Assembly: GCF_932526225.1 (NCBI RefSeq)
Contig: NC_064043.1
Coordinates: 2,069,501-2,129,500 of the forward strand
Direction: 5' to 3'
Origin: Nematostella vectensis
Taxonomy: Eukaryota > Cnidaria > Anthozoa > Actiniaria > Edwardsiidae
DNA: 60,000 nucleotides
Below the pieces are notes generated by a model. The model was not told the DNA's origin and ran no database searches. It saw only the letters and a program-made list of their open reading frames with translations. Both the position numbers and the translations under genes were made by a program. Positions 20,501 to 27,200 of this stretch are shown piece after piece. How positions within the stretch are numbered: position 1 is the first letter of the stretch; each line of letters opens with the position of its first letter.

Positions 20501-22458
20501 TGGCCATGAAGATGGTCATGAGAAAGGTGAAAGTAATGATTGAAAACTGTGATGATTATAATGATGCTGATATTAGTGATGATGATGATGGTAATGATGA
20601 TGATTGTGATGATGACGATATGTTGCTAATATTGGTATAGTTGGTTATTTTGTGCCTCATACTAACCTTTACCCTACCTTATACTAACCAATTTACAATT
20701 TATTTATTTTCCTCCCAAGATTCTAAGATCTACGGGCTTATTGCGCTGGACCAGGGCACCAGGCCCGCCGAGGCGCGGGGCGGTTACCAAGTTGCCGCAG
20801 AGAAGGTGTACCTTTGTAGCGGCCAGGGGGGGTTCGTACCGTCCTACGAACCAGCCAAGAATAAATTTGGCTGTTTAGCAGACTCTTTGGATCTTATCCA
20901 CCGCCTTAAAGTCTTGGTAGGTTGTCATTGTCTTAACTAAAACTTTGAATGGGGTGTGAGAGAACTTTGCCTTTCTCAAAAAAATGAAGGTTAAATTAAG
21001 CGGGAAGCTAGTCTAAGATTTCGCGATTCTTTAAAAGGAAAAGACCGTTTTTTTGGCGCAAAGTCATAGTCATTCTTCCAGTAAGTGATACTTAGACGTT
21101 ATCATTCTTCCAGTCAGGAATACTTAGACGTTATCATTCTTCCAGTAAGTAATACTTGGACGTTATCATTCTCATAGTCAGAAGTACTTAGACCTTATTA
21201 TTCTCATAGTGAAAAGTGCTTAGACGTCATCATTCTCATAGCCAGGTATATCTTTAGCTGTAACCTTTCTTCTATTTGCTCTTTTGCTAACCTTCCCAAA
21301 CCCCAACAGGATCGTCAGACGCCCGATTCAGTCTCCCCGAAGCTCGGCAGCGAACCGTTTGAGGCAAGATTCGCATCGGATGACCCCGCGGCCAGGGGAC
21401 TGGCTGAGAGGGTGGACTCAGATGGGTTCGCTTTAAATACCGCCCCGCTTTTTCAGGTAATAAAAACATCATTAACCTTATAACGACATTGCTAATGGAA
21501 GACACGGGATCTATGGTTAATCGTACGTGCTGTGTTACGCTGTATAATTATTTTAAAGATGTCATGATAGAAGAATGAACAAGGCAATTTTTGGCTAAAT
21601 TCTGGACATATTTTGTTTATCTTAAAATTAAAATATCTCATTTTTATAAGAACATATTCTATAAGAAGGTTAAAAACCTGAAGAAACAGCGTCTTTTAAA
21701 ATAATCTATTTAAAACATGCACTGCTTTTGAATTTTTGTATCAAAGCATTAGTTCACTCTTTTTATAATAACATATTTAACTTAGTAGTGTAAGCTTTGC
21801 TTCGCCTTACGCTTATAACTTTTTTGAAAATTATAAAACAAAACACTTTATAAAACTTATATATAATGTTGATAATAATTAACAATGAGGTGCAGCTTGT
21901 CTCTTCCCTGGTATAATACACACCAATACTATATGGAAGGGTTAATCTATCCCGAATAGACTTTGATTACATTGTTATTATTCTCCCCAGGTCTCTAGCG
22001 GCCGCAAGTGGTTCATGCATGCTGTGTACTCAGTCAGCTCCGATCACAAGTCAAGGCGGACAAGGTCAGCGGAAGGTTACCATGGCAATAAGCAAATACG
22101 TCACATTTTAACCGAGACATTGGTCCATACAAAGTCACGTGACCGCAGAGAAGCCAGTGAAGTGCAGGACATTGGCAAGAACAAAGGTACCAACATGAGA
22201 ATGATCCAATTGGTCTACGAGTCACCTGATAACTTTCCCGCTGCTAAAGATGACAATGAGATGACGTCATCGGGCGTAGAGCATGCGCAAAGCTTGGTGA
22301 ATCCGCTGGTCATAGGCATCGCCGTACTATGTTGTGTTTTGCTCGTTGCGCTAGCCGTCGTGTGGACGTTATACAAACGAAGAGGCGATTCACCACAAAC
22401 TGTGAACGCAGAACAAAATGACTTGCGGTCAGACAACAGAAGGGGAACGGCGGTGTGA
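2956..22458 (+). CDS. FREM2-like extracellular matrix protein (19 exons, 3064 aa)
   Basis: Exons: 2956-5518, 6461-6787, 7641-8044, 8514-8909, 9432-11115, 12133-12270, 13289-13383, 15273-15429, 15825-15974, 16178-16387, 16589-16939, 17147-17328, 17512-17796, 18167-19220, 19442-19620, 20122-20329, 20720-20916, 21310-21456, 21991-22458. All have GT-AG borders, every phase matches, and the sum is 9195 nt. Seen: signal peptide (residues 1-20), an N-terminal region, 12 CSPG repeats (~250-1680), 5 Calx-beta domains (~1683-2260), the FRAS/FREM C-terminal region, a transmembrane helix (~3015-3037) and a 27-residue tail ending TAV. Length and order fit vertebrate FREM2 (about 3.2 kb of residues) rather than FRAS1, since no VWC or furin-like repeats are present. 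Family knowledge: FRAS1/FREM proteins form the Fraser complex in basement membranes and anchor epithelium to underlying matrix; sea urchin ECM3 is a relative. Start choice: ATG-ATG directly before the hydrophobic leader. Confidence 0.93.
5548..5674. mobile_element. 127-bp foldback element in intron 1
   Basis: Terminal arms of ~41 bp are inverted copies: the left starts GGGCCGGTTCCTAGAAAGC and the right ends GCTTTCTAGGAACCCGGCCC. The spacer is short and AT-rich. This is MITE-like and carries no coding capacity. The rest of intron 1 (5675-6460) shows no gene or repeat that I recognise. Confidence 0.8.
7048..7166. repeat. 18-bp minisatellite in intron 2
   Basis: About seven copies of an 18-bp unit based on GACTTACGTGACGTGTTC. 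The frame reads as a DLRDVF repeat, a by-product of the unit length. It directly precedes a large foldback element. Confidence 0.85.
7180..7560. mobile_element. Large imperfect foldback (MITE-like) element in intron 2
   Basis: The stretch 7212-7330 (starting GTAAGGTTGTGTTAGCTTA) pairs in inverted orientation with 7415-7524 (ending TAAGCTAACACGACCTTAC). Weaker pairing extends outwards to about 7180 and 7560 (AAAAAATGGCAAA against TTTGCCATTTTTT). Arms of ~115 bp or more with a ~90-bp loop and no ORF suggest a non-autonomous DNA transposon that has diverged. It ends about 80 bp before exon 3. Confidence 0.75.
8045..8513. other. Intron 3, no internal feature
   Basis: A 469-bp intron between exons 3 and 4 of the FREM2-like gene. 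Donor GATGAG|GTATGA and acceptor CTCGCCCCAG flank it, both phase 0. I see no repeats or open frames of interest inside. Confidence 0.7.
8884..9372 (+). repeat. 32-bp minisatellite containing the exon 4 5' splice junction
   Basis: About 15 tandem copies of a 32-bp unit. The first unit is the last 26 nt of exon 4 (GCTAGAGAGACCTGGGGAGA…GTGAG) plus the donor GTAAGAG. Copies 2 and 3 keep the donor intact. Later ones drift to GTGAGA or to GAAGAG. Read-through into copy 2 meets a TAG within four codons. The array fills almost the whole intron up to the exon 5 acceptor region. Confidence 0.92.
9432..11115 (+). CDS. FREM2-like exon 5: CSPG repeats 9-12 and first Calx-beta
   Basis: Encodes residues 1231-1791. 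CSPG repeat 9 is split between exons 4 and 5. Repeats 10-12 follow (for example the segments beginning [18 protein letters not shown] and GVRDLQVLA). The first Calx-beta domain starts near residue 1683 and closes with the family-typical acidic end DPEDG, split over the phase-1 donor GAAGATG|GTGAGT. The last ~20 exonic bases are the founder unit of the array in intron 5. Confidence 0.92.
11096..11829 (+). repeat. ~80-bp minisatellite containing the exon 5 5' splice junction
   Basis: Nine copies of a 75-83-bp unit, each starting GATTAGAGACCCTGAAGATG, which is the end of exon 5, followed by a donor-like GTTAGT (or GCGAGT) and a G-rich segment. The real donor is GTGAGT in the first copy. Length differences come from the poly-G run. 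The remainder of intron 5 (11830-12132) holds nothing I recognise. Confidence 0.92.
12133..12270 (+). CDS. FREM2-like exon 6: start of second Calx-beta
   Basis: Residues 1792-1837, beginning [16 protein letters not shown] and continuing [12 protein letters not shown], the classic N-terminal half of a Calx-beta domain (strand, acidic V-x-E turn, strand). Phase 1 at both ends. Donor ACCAG|GTCAGT. Exons 7 (13289-13383) and 8 (15273-15429) complete the domain and end in the D-R-Y-D acidic tail. Confidence 0.9.
12298..12822. repeat. AT microsatellite and 20-bp minisatellite in intron 6
   Basis: An AT-rich dinucleotide-like tract lies at 12320-12362. At 12506-12822 about 16 copies of a 19-20-bp unit (GTCGATGAGAGTGGATAAGA) follow. 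The minus-strand reading as an [13 protein letters not shown]-type repeat is a by-product, since the units do not keep a constant frame. Confidence 0.85.
13007..13288 (+). repeat. 47-bp minisatellite abutting the exon 7 3' splice site
   Basis: Six copies of a 47-bp unit (GCGGGAATGCATTATGGGTA, then TGACGTAACTACGAGTGTCG, then TCTATAT). The last copy ends GAGTGTCTTCTATAG and its final AG is the exon 7 acceptor. One change (TATAT to TATAG) separates the working acceptor from the internal copies. Confidence 0.9.
13373..14298 (+). repeat. ~50-bp minisatellite derived from the exon 7 5' splice junction
   Basis: About 17 copies of a 46-58-bp unit containing CTAGAAAAGATACGAGG, a poly-G run of variable length and GATTCGTACGGCAGGGAAGG. 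The exon 7 junction reads CTAGAAAAG|GTACGAGG, so internal units match both exon end and intron start except that the donor G is A. The copied donors are therefore inactivated. Confidence 0.85.
14596..15216. repeat. 34-bp minisatellite in intron 7
   Basis: About 18 nearly identical copies of a 34-bp unit (AAAATAGGTACAAACTCATC followed by CAATAGCTGTGTTT or GTGTAT). Very low divergence suggests recent expansion. It ends 56 bp before the exon 8 acceptor and does not include exon sequence. Confidence 0.92.
15430..15824. other. Intron 8, no internal feature
   Basis: A 395-bp intron with donor GATG|GTGAGT and acceptor CTCTCTACAG, phase 1. No repeats or genes are visible in it. Confidence 0.7.
15825..16939 (+). 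CDS. FREM2-like exons 9-11: Calx-beta domains 3 and 4
   Basis: Exons 15825-15974, 16178-16387 and 16589-16939. Exon 9 opens [17 protein letters not shown] and exon 10 closes the third Calx-beta domain (…[12 protein letters not shown]). Exon 11 alone encodes the fourth ([12 protein letters not shown] … [10 protein letters not shown] … ITDAED). The E-x-x-E-x-F acidic motif before the last strands is present in both. All junctions are phase 1, as expected for duplicated domain units. Confidence 0.9.
17147..17796 (+). CDS. FREM2-like exons 12-13: fifth Calx-beta domain and linker
   Basis: Exons 17147-17328 and 17512-17796. Exon 12 begins [17 protein letters not shown] and includes [11 protein letters not shown], the canonical Calx-beta G-T-A-x-x-G-x-D-Y motif. 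Exon 13 completes the domain and ends HYDDVSKSP…GYPVICVT, the family-specific segment leading into exon 14. Both exons are followed at once by tandem copies of their own 3' ends. Confidence 0.9.
17320..17434 (+). repeat. 37-bp triplication of the exon 12 5' splice junction
   Basis: Three tandem copies at a 37-bp period, each containing GACAAG|GTAACGATAAAGAC. The first is the real exon end and donor. The copies at about 17360 and 17397 preserve the same donor exactly. 37 is not a multiple of three, so use of a copy would shift the frame. Confidence 0.93.
17773..18075 (+). repeat. 38-bp minisatellite containing the exon 13 5' splice junction
   Basis: Eight tandem copies of a 38-bp unit starting GGGTACCCGGTTATCTGTGT, then AACG|GTAAGCAAGGGACA. 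The first unit spans the last 24 nt of exon 13 and its donor. The first units are identical; divergence rises with distance from the exon (AACG to TACG, then GTAATC, GTCATA and ATAAGA). Confidence 0.94.
18167..19220 (+). CDS. FREM2-like exon 14: FRAS/FREM C-terminal region
   Basis: Encodes residues 2315-2665. It begins with the cysteine-containing segment ACDPKHSRY…GSLC…[10 protein letters not shown], which follows directly on the GYPVICVT end of exon 13 and is characteristic of FRAS1/FREM proteins after the last Calx-beta domain. The rest is the conserved globular region before the membrane-proximal part. Donor GGAG|GTAAGT, phase 1. Confidence 0.9.
19442..21456 (+). CDS. FREM2-like exons 15-18: membrane-proximal FREM region
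   Basis: Exons 19442-19620, 20122-20329, 20720-20916 and 21310-21456. They encode residues 2666-2909, including [27 protein letters not shown] and [15 protein letters not shown], segments shared by FRAS1/FREM2-type proteins between the last Calx-beta domain and the membrane. Exon 16 uses a weaker donor (AAAG|GTTACA). All phases join. Confidence 0.88.
19850..20010. repeat. Tandem duplication in intron 15
   Basis: A segment containing TGGAATGAGTGCGCGGTTTA and AAGAAAAATGAAATATACTG occurs at about 19858-19911 and again at about 19948-20002 with a few substitutions. It is a simple two-copy direct repeat. Confidence 0.8.
20400..20640. repeat. GAT-rich microsatellite in intron 16
   Basis: Irregular GATGAT/AATGAT trinucleotide tracts make up most of the intron between exons 16 and 17. 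No other feature is visible. Confidence 0.8.
21072..21246. repeat. 40-bp minisatellite in intron 17 with merged splice-like motif
   Basis: Four to five copies of a ~40-bp unit, ATCATTCTTCCAGTAAGT followed by AATACTTAGACGTT. At least two copies carry a pyrimidine tract, CAG and an overlapping GTAAGT. The exon 17 donor (CTTG|GTAGGT) lies ~155 bp upstream and is not part of the array. Confidence 0.8.
21457..21990. other. Intron 18, AT-rich, no internal feature
   Basis: A 534-bp AT-rich intron with donor TTTCAG|GTAATA and acceptor CTCCCCAG, phase 0. No repeat array or gene is recognisable. Confidence 0.65.
21991..22458 (+). CDS. FREM2-like exon 19: shedding site, transmembrane helix and PDZ-ligand tail
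   Basis: Encodes residues 2910-3064. It opens with [15 protein letters not shown], conserved in the family. A dibasic furin-type motif KSRRTR (2929-2934) lies about 80 residues before the membrane. The single transmembrane segment is [20 protein letters not shown] and nearby residues (~3015-3037), followed by the stop-transfer KRR and a 27-residue cytoplasmic tail ending GTAV. T-x-V is a class I PDZ ligand. Vertebrate FRAS1 and FREM2 tails bind the PDZ protein GRIP1 in this way. The stop codon is TGA. Confidence 0.92.
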   Translation, partial: VSSGRKWFMHAVYSVSSDHKSRRTRSAEGYHGNKQIRHILTETLVHTKSRDRREASEVQDIGKNKGTNMRMIQLVYESPDNFPAAKDDNEMTSSGVEHAQSLVNPLVIGIAVLCCVLLVALAVVWTLYKRRGDSPQTVNAEQNDLRSDNRRGTAV

Positions 22459-22718
22459 TCGTTAGGGAGGAGGCAAGGATTGTTACAAAATAGACAACCA
22501 TAAAAGGCATTTGATTGCAAGCCTTTAGGATGGTTCGGAGACACTGCATAGCTATGCTTAGCTTTGGTCACAATGGAAATGTTGTATGGTGACAGAACAA
22601 ATGCTCTGTTTGCTGACATGACAAGATGCGGTCACAATACGGTTACGGTACGGTAATAGTACGGTTAGGATGCGGTAAAATAAAGGTTACGGTATGGCCA
22701 TAAAACGGATGTATGGTA
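22459..22718 (+). other. Probable 3' UTR of the FREM2-like gene
   Basis: Follows the TGA stop. An AATAAA at about 22679-22684, 221 bp past the stop, is the first plausible polyadenylation signal. From about 22625 the sequence becomes a degenerate CGGTTA-type minisatellite, which continues beyond the inserted element. Confidence 0.45.
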
Positions 22719-23044
22719 CAGGCCCGTACCCAGGATTTTTCTTGGGGGGGGAGGGGTGCGAAATCCGAAAAAGTGGACCTTATTATTCGGGGGGGGGATC
22801 TCTGATAAAAATCTTACCAACCCCGAAAAAACAAAAAGGTTTTTTTTATGTTTTTGCAGTATCTCCACGGGACGTTTATTGTCGGATTTGGCTACAAAAA
22901 AGTCTGACTTAAGGATTTATGACATACCAGAGTGACCTGGCTTATGCTTTATAGTTTTGTCTTCAAATAGCACGTCTATTAACAACCGAAAGTGGACTTT
23001 CGTCCCTCCGAACCCCCCCCCCCCCCCCCCTGGGTACGGGCCTG
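22719..23044. mobile_element. 326-bp DNA-transposon-like element inserted in a CGGTTA minisatellite
   Basis: The ends are inverted repeats: left CAGGCCCGTACCCAGG, right TGGGTACGGGCCTG. Internal poly-G and poly-C runs extend the inverted symmetry. The same ~16-bp minisatellite (GGTCATAAAACGGTTACGGT and variants) lies on both sides (22625-22718 and 23045-23140), so the element interrupted it. No transposase ORF is present. No clear target-site duplication was resolved. Confidence 0.8.
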
Positions 23045-23394
23045 CGGCGATAGTACGGTTTACAGTGCGGTCATAATACAGCTACGGTGCGGTCATAAAA
23101 CGGTTACGGTATGGTAATTGTACAGTTACGTTACAGTGACGTTATGTTGATATTTATATGTTGATATAACTATATGTCACTATATCATTTATAAAATCAC
23201 ACACAAAAAAAATGCTGTGAATAAAAGAAACAAAAAGCATACAAATTCTATACAACACAATTGATCAGTTACAAATAAATTTTTTTAATGTTTTAAAATG
23301 GAGACAGGCATTCGTTATGACTAGCAGATAATATATGATATGATATCCCACGCGTTTAACCTACCGCTTTCTACCCCTCCCCCCAAGGGTCATC

Positions 23395-24080
23395 ACCTTT
23401 GTACAGGCGTCATCACCTTTGTACAGGCGTCGTCATCCTCATCTCCTCACCCTAGCCTTAGCCTTACCCCCCTGTTCACCCTAGCCCTGTCGCCTCACCC
23501 CCCTGTTTACCCTAGCCCTGTTACCCTCCCCCCCTGTTTACCCTAGCCCTGTTACCCTCCCCCCCTGTCCACCCTAGTCCTGTTACCCTCCCCCCTGTTC
23601 ACCCTAGCCCTGTTACCCTCCCCCCCTGTTCACACTAGCCCTGTCACCTTCCCCCCTGTTCAGCCTAGCCCTATCGCCTTCCCCCACTGTTCACCCTAGC
23701 CCTATCGCCTCACCCCCCCTGTTCACACTAGACCTGTTGTTTCCCTCTCTCTGTTCACCCTAGCCCTGTCACCTTCCCCCCTGTTCACCCTAGCCCTATC
23801 ACCTTCCCCCCTGTTTACCCTAGCCCTATCGCCTCACCCCCCCTGTTCACACTAGCTCTGTTATTTTTCTCTCTCTGTTCACCCTAGCCCTTTCGCCTCC
23901 CCCCTGTTCACCCTAGCCCTATCGCCTCACCCCCCTGTTCACCTTAGTCCTATCGCCTTACCCCTTTGTTCACACTACCCCTGTCAGCTTACCCCCCCCT
24001 GTTCACACTACCCCTGTCAGCTTACCCCCCCTGTTCACCCTAGCCCTGCCGCCTTACCCCATTTAACCCTAGCACTATCA
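23395..24080. repeat. ~31-bp minisatellite between the convergent genes
   Basis: About 20 degenerate copies of a C-rich unit (CCCTGTTCACCCTAGCCCTG plus TCGCCTTACCCC). It starts about 15 bp beyond the stop codon of the minus-strand CNBD2-like gene. On that strand each unit carries GGGTAAG, matching the sequence just after the stop (GATCGGGTAAGA), so it likely grew from the gene's 3' flank. Confidence 0.85.
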
Positions 24081-24093
24081 TCTTACCCGATCG

Positions 24094-24216
24094 TCATCTC
24101 CGCTGTTTCCTGTTCCGCCCCGCTAAAGTGCGCACCATATCACTCTTGTACAGGTTCCACGCCTGCTGGTTCCGTATCTCTTTGCGCGCCTGCTCCACCG
24201 ACGTGTATTGCTCCCG
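24094..24216 (-). CDS. CNBD2-like last coding exon
   Basis: Encodes REQYTSVEQARKEIRNQQAW and NLYKSDMVRTLAGRNRKQRR, then TGA. A basic, helical C-terminus. Acceptor TGTCTTGCAG, phase 0. The 3' flank becomes a minisatellite almost immediately. Confidence 0.88.
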   Translation of the reverse strand, partial: REQYTSVEQARKEIRNQQAWNLYKSDMVRTLAGRNRKQRR

Positions 24217-27200
24217 CTGCAAGACAAAACAGACACAAAATTAGGACCTTAAAAAAATTCAAAGTTTTACGGTCTAGCGAATATGTTGACGGTTGGGGTA
24301 TAGACTAACCCTTCTCTTATGTTTTGTCTTAATTTTAAATTTCAATGAACGCAACTAAGTGTTTTTTCTCGACCACACCGTCCTGTAGGGATTTGGAGTG
24401 CCATATATTAAAAAAAAGCAATAGGTTATTATGCAACCTCGTGAAACAAAGTTTATTGTATTATATTGACCTCACCGATGTCGCATCTTAAAGTCCCTAT
24501 CATGTGTCATTATCATGTGTCACTATGCTGTCATTATGTGTCATAGTACTGGTAAAATCTGAACCGACGCCCTAATGGAGAAGGCGTGTTAAGCGGTAAG
24601 GCTTTGTTGTTCTAATCTGATTGGAATTGTTTTGAACTTGAATTGATCTAATACTACTATAACAAGTGCTTTGAATTAGATGAGTGTAGTAGTACAGGTG
24701 TGGGAAGAAAAGAGTTTGTTATGTCATTCAACCATACAATCCTTCGGGTGCGACATTTGCACTACAGATGCTACCCTGAAGCGCACAAACCGACGCCTTC
24801 GCGCTAACCGACACGTGGCACGGATCGGGGAAAGGATTATCAGAATGTAGCATGATAAATTCGCGTCTTCTTGGTGGTAGCTCGTACCAGTGCTTTGAAC
24901 TGGATAAGGGTGGTAGTTGGCGCGTACTGCAGGAAGAACCGCTTGTTGATCATCACGCACTCGGCGCCTTCGCTTATCTGTAAAAACATTACATCGTTAC
25001 TTGTCAGTACATAACAACAAAGAAGAGTATTCTCTATTCTGCCATTTTCATAGATCCTATCTGTATATTTTGTACATAACTTCCACCAGATATACTGGTG
25101 CCGAAGGCGTGATGATATTGATTGATAACGACACTGGAGTCTATTTGAAGAAATGTTCAGCTCACCAAAGTCACGCTTGCTGAGGGATCAGGAGTGTCGT
25201 GGATTATCTGAAGAAAGACAGGCACGATGTCAAACACATACTAGAACCTCGGGCCAGGATGAGTTAGTTCGGAGTAGAAACGAACAAAAAGTACCAAGGG
25301 GGGTAGAGTAGGGTAGATGCAGTGTCAAAACAAAACGGGCGTCTCCCTCTCCAGAAAATACATGATAAAAAGTTGTGAATTTGGGTGACTAAGTTATTGG
25401 GGGTTCGGTTTCTTCAACATCACCAATAATCATGCGTCACCGTGCGTCACGCTGCTCTCCCCTCCTTTGAGTCACGCGACAGTTTCCCCTTGTCTCGCGA
25501 AAAAAAAAAACTATTTTTGCCTCACGCAGCAGTTCCCTTCCTTTGCGTCATACATACAACACCCTCCCCTTATGTCACGCAACACTCTCCTCTTTTCGCG
25601 TCACGCAACACCTACCTCCCTTTGCACCACGCAACACAATCCTTACCTTTGCGCCACGCAACACTCCGTGTTCGCATCACGCAACACCTACCTCCCTTTG
25701 CACCACGCAACACAATCCTTACCTTTGCGCCACGCAACACTCCGTGTTCGCATCACGCAACACTCTCCTCCCTCTGCATCATGCAACCTCCCCTTCCTTT
25801 ACGTCACGCAACACTAGCCTTCCTTACGTCACGCAACACTAGCTCCCTTTGCGTCACGCAACACTACCCTGCCTTGCGTCACGCAAAACTTACCTCCGCG
25901 CTGATCTTATTGGCCACTTTTGGCATCATTGATTCCAGGCTCTGAAAGCGACAAGAAAGTAGAGTGAATGGAGTTGATTGGGGGGGGGGGGGGAAGTAAT
26001 GAGGTAGATATCACCATGGCGACTAAAGTAACTGGTAGCAAAGACAAAGGGCCAGATTAGCTATTCTTTTACGGTCGTAACCTTTGTTTGTAAACTCGTC
26101 GTCTTCTCGAAAAGAAAGTTACAATCAACGGGTAGCCAGTTGCATAAAACGCATTTTCATATAACACTTTTCTACTGACATTTCATTAAGTTAGAAAGAG
26201 ATATTTGTGATCACGAATGGAGTTTCCCATTAATTGCGTAATAATGTACTTGCGGCTTGGTCACTCAGGCTTGGTCACTTGGGCCTGGTCACTCAGGCTT
26301 GGTCACTTACAAACATGTCCCCTGGCTTGAGTACCGCTATTTGGAGTAGCGCCTTTCGCGTAGGCACGGTGTTGGTCATATCTGACGATCGCTTTGTCGG
26401 CTGCATCGCCTCCATTGTCGCTTTTCTCACAAGATCCATCTCTGACGTTCGCTTGAAAATATCCGCTTCGTAACAAGGCCCTTGAAGCTATTAAAATAAA
26501 TAGCAAAAAATATGAGACAGGTAGACAGACAGGCGGACAAACAGAAAGACAGAGAGATAGGCGGAAAGATAGACAGATGAACGGACCAACAAACACACAG
26601 ATGTTTATCAGGCAGACGAGATAGACGGACGGTCGGAAAGTTAGAGACAGACAGACAGACGGATAAACCATTAGACAGACGGACGCTTATCCGAGAGACT
26701 GACAGACGAACAGACGGCCGAAACGACACAGACAGTCGGATGTTTTTTTTTTCCTACAGAAAGACAGTCTAGTGGAGAGAGAGAAACAGACAGATGGAAA
26801 GGCAGGCAGACAGACAGGCGTTTTTTTCCTACAGAAAGACAGTCTAGTGGAGAGAGAGAAACAGACAGATGGAAAGGCAGGCAGACAGACAGGCGTTTTT
26901 TTCCTACAGAAAGACAGTCTAGTGGAGAGAGAGAAACAGACAGATGGAAAGGCAAGCAGACAGACAGGCGTTTTTTTCCTACAGAAAGACAGTCTAGTGG
27001 AGAGAGAGAAACAGACAGATGGAAAGGCAGGCAGACAGACAGGCGTTTTTTTCCTACAGAAAGACAGTCTAGTGGAGAGAGAGAGAAACAGACAGATGGA
27101 AAGGCAGGCAGACAGACAGGCGTTTTTTTCCTACAGAAAGACAGTCTAGTCGAGAGAGAGAAACAGACAGATGGAAAGGCAGGCAGACATACATGCGTTT

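Noticed and set aside
26772-27149. 125-codon plus frame (EREKQTDGKAGRQTG repeats)
   Set aside because: A 75-bp minisatellite with a unit divisible by three. No splice or homology support.
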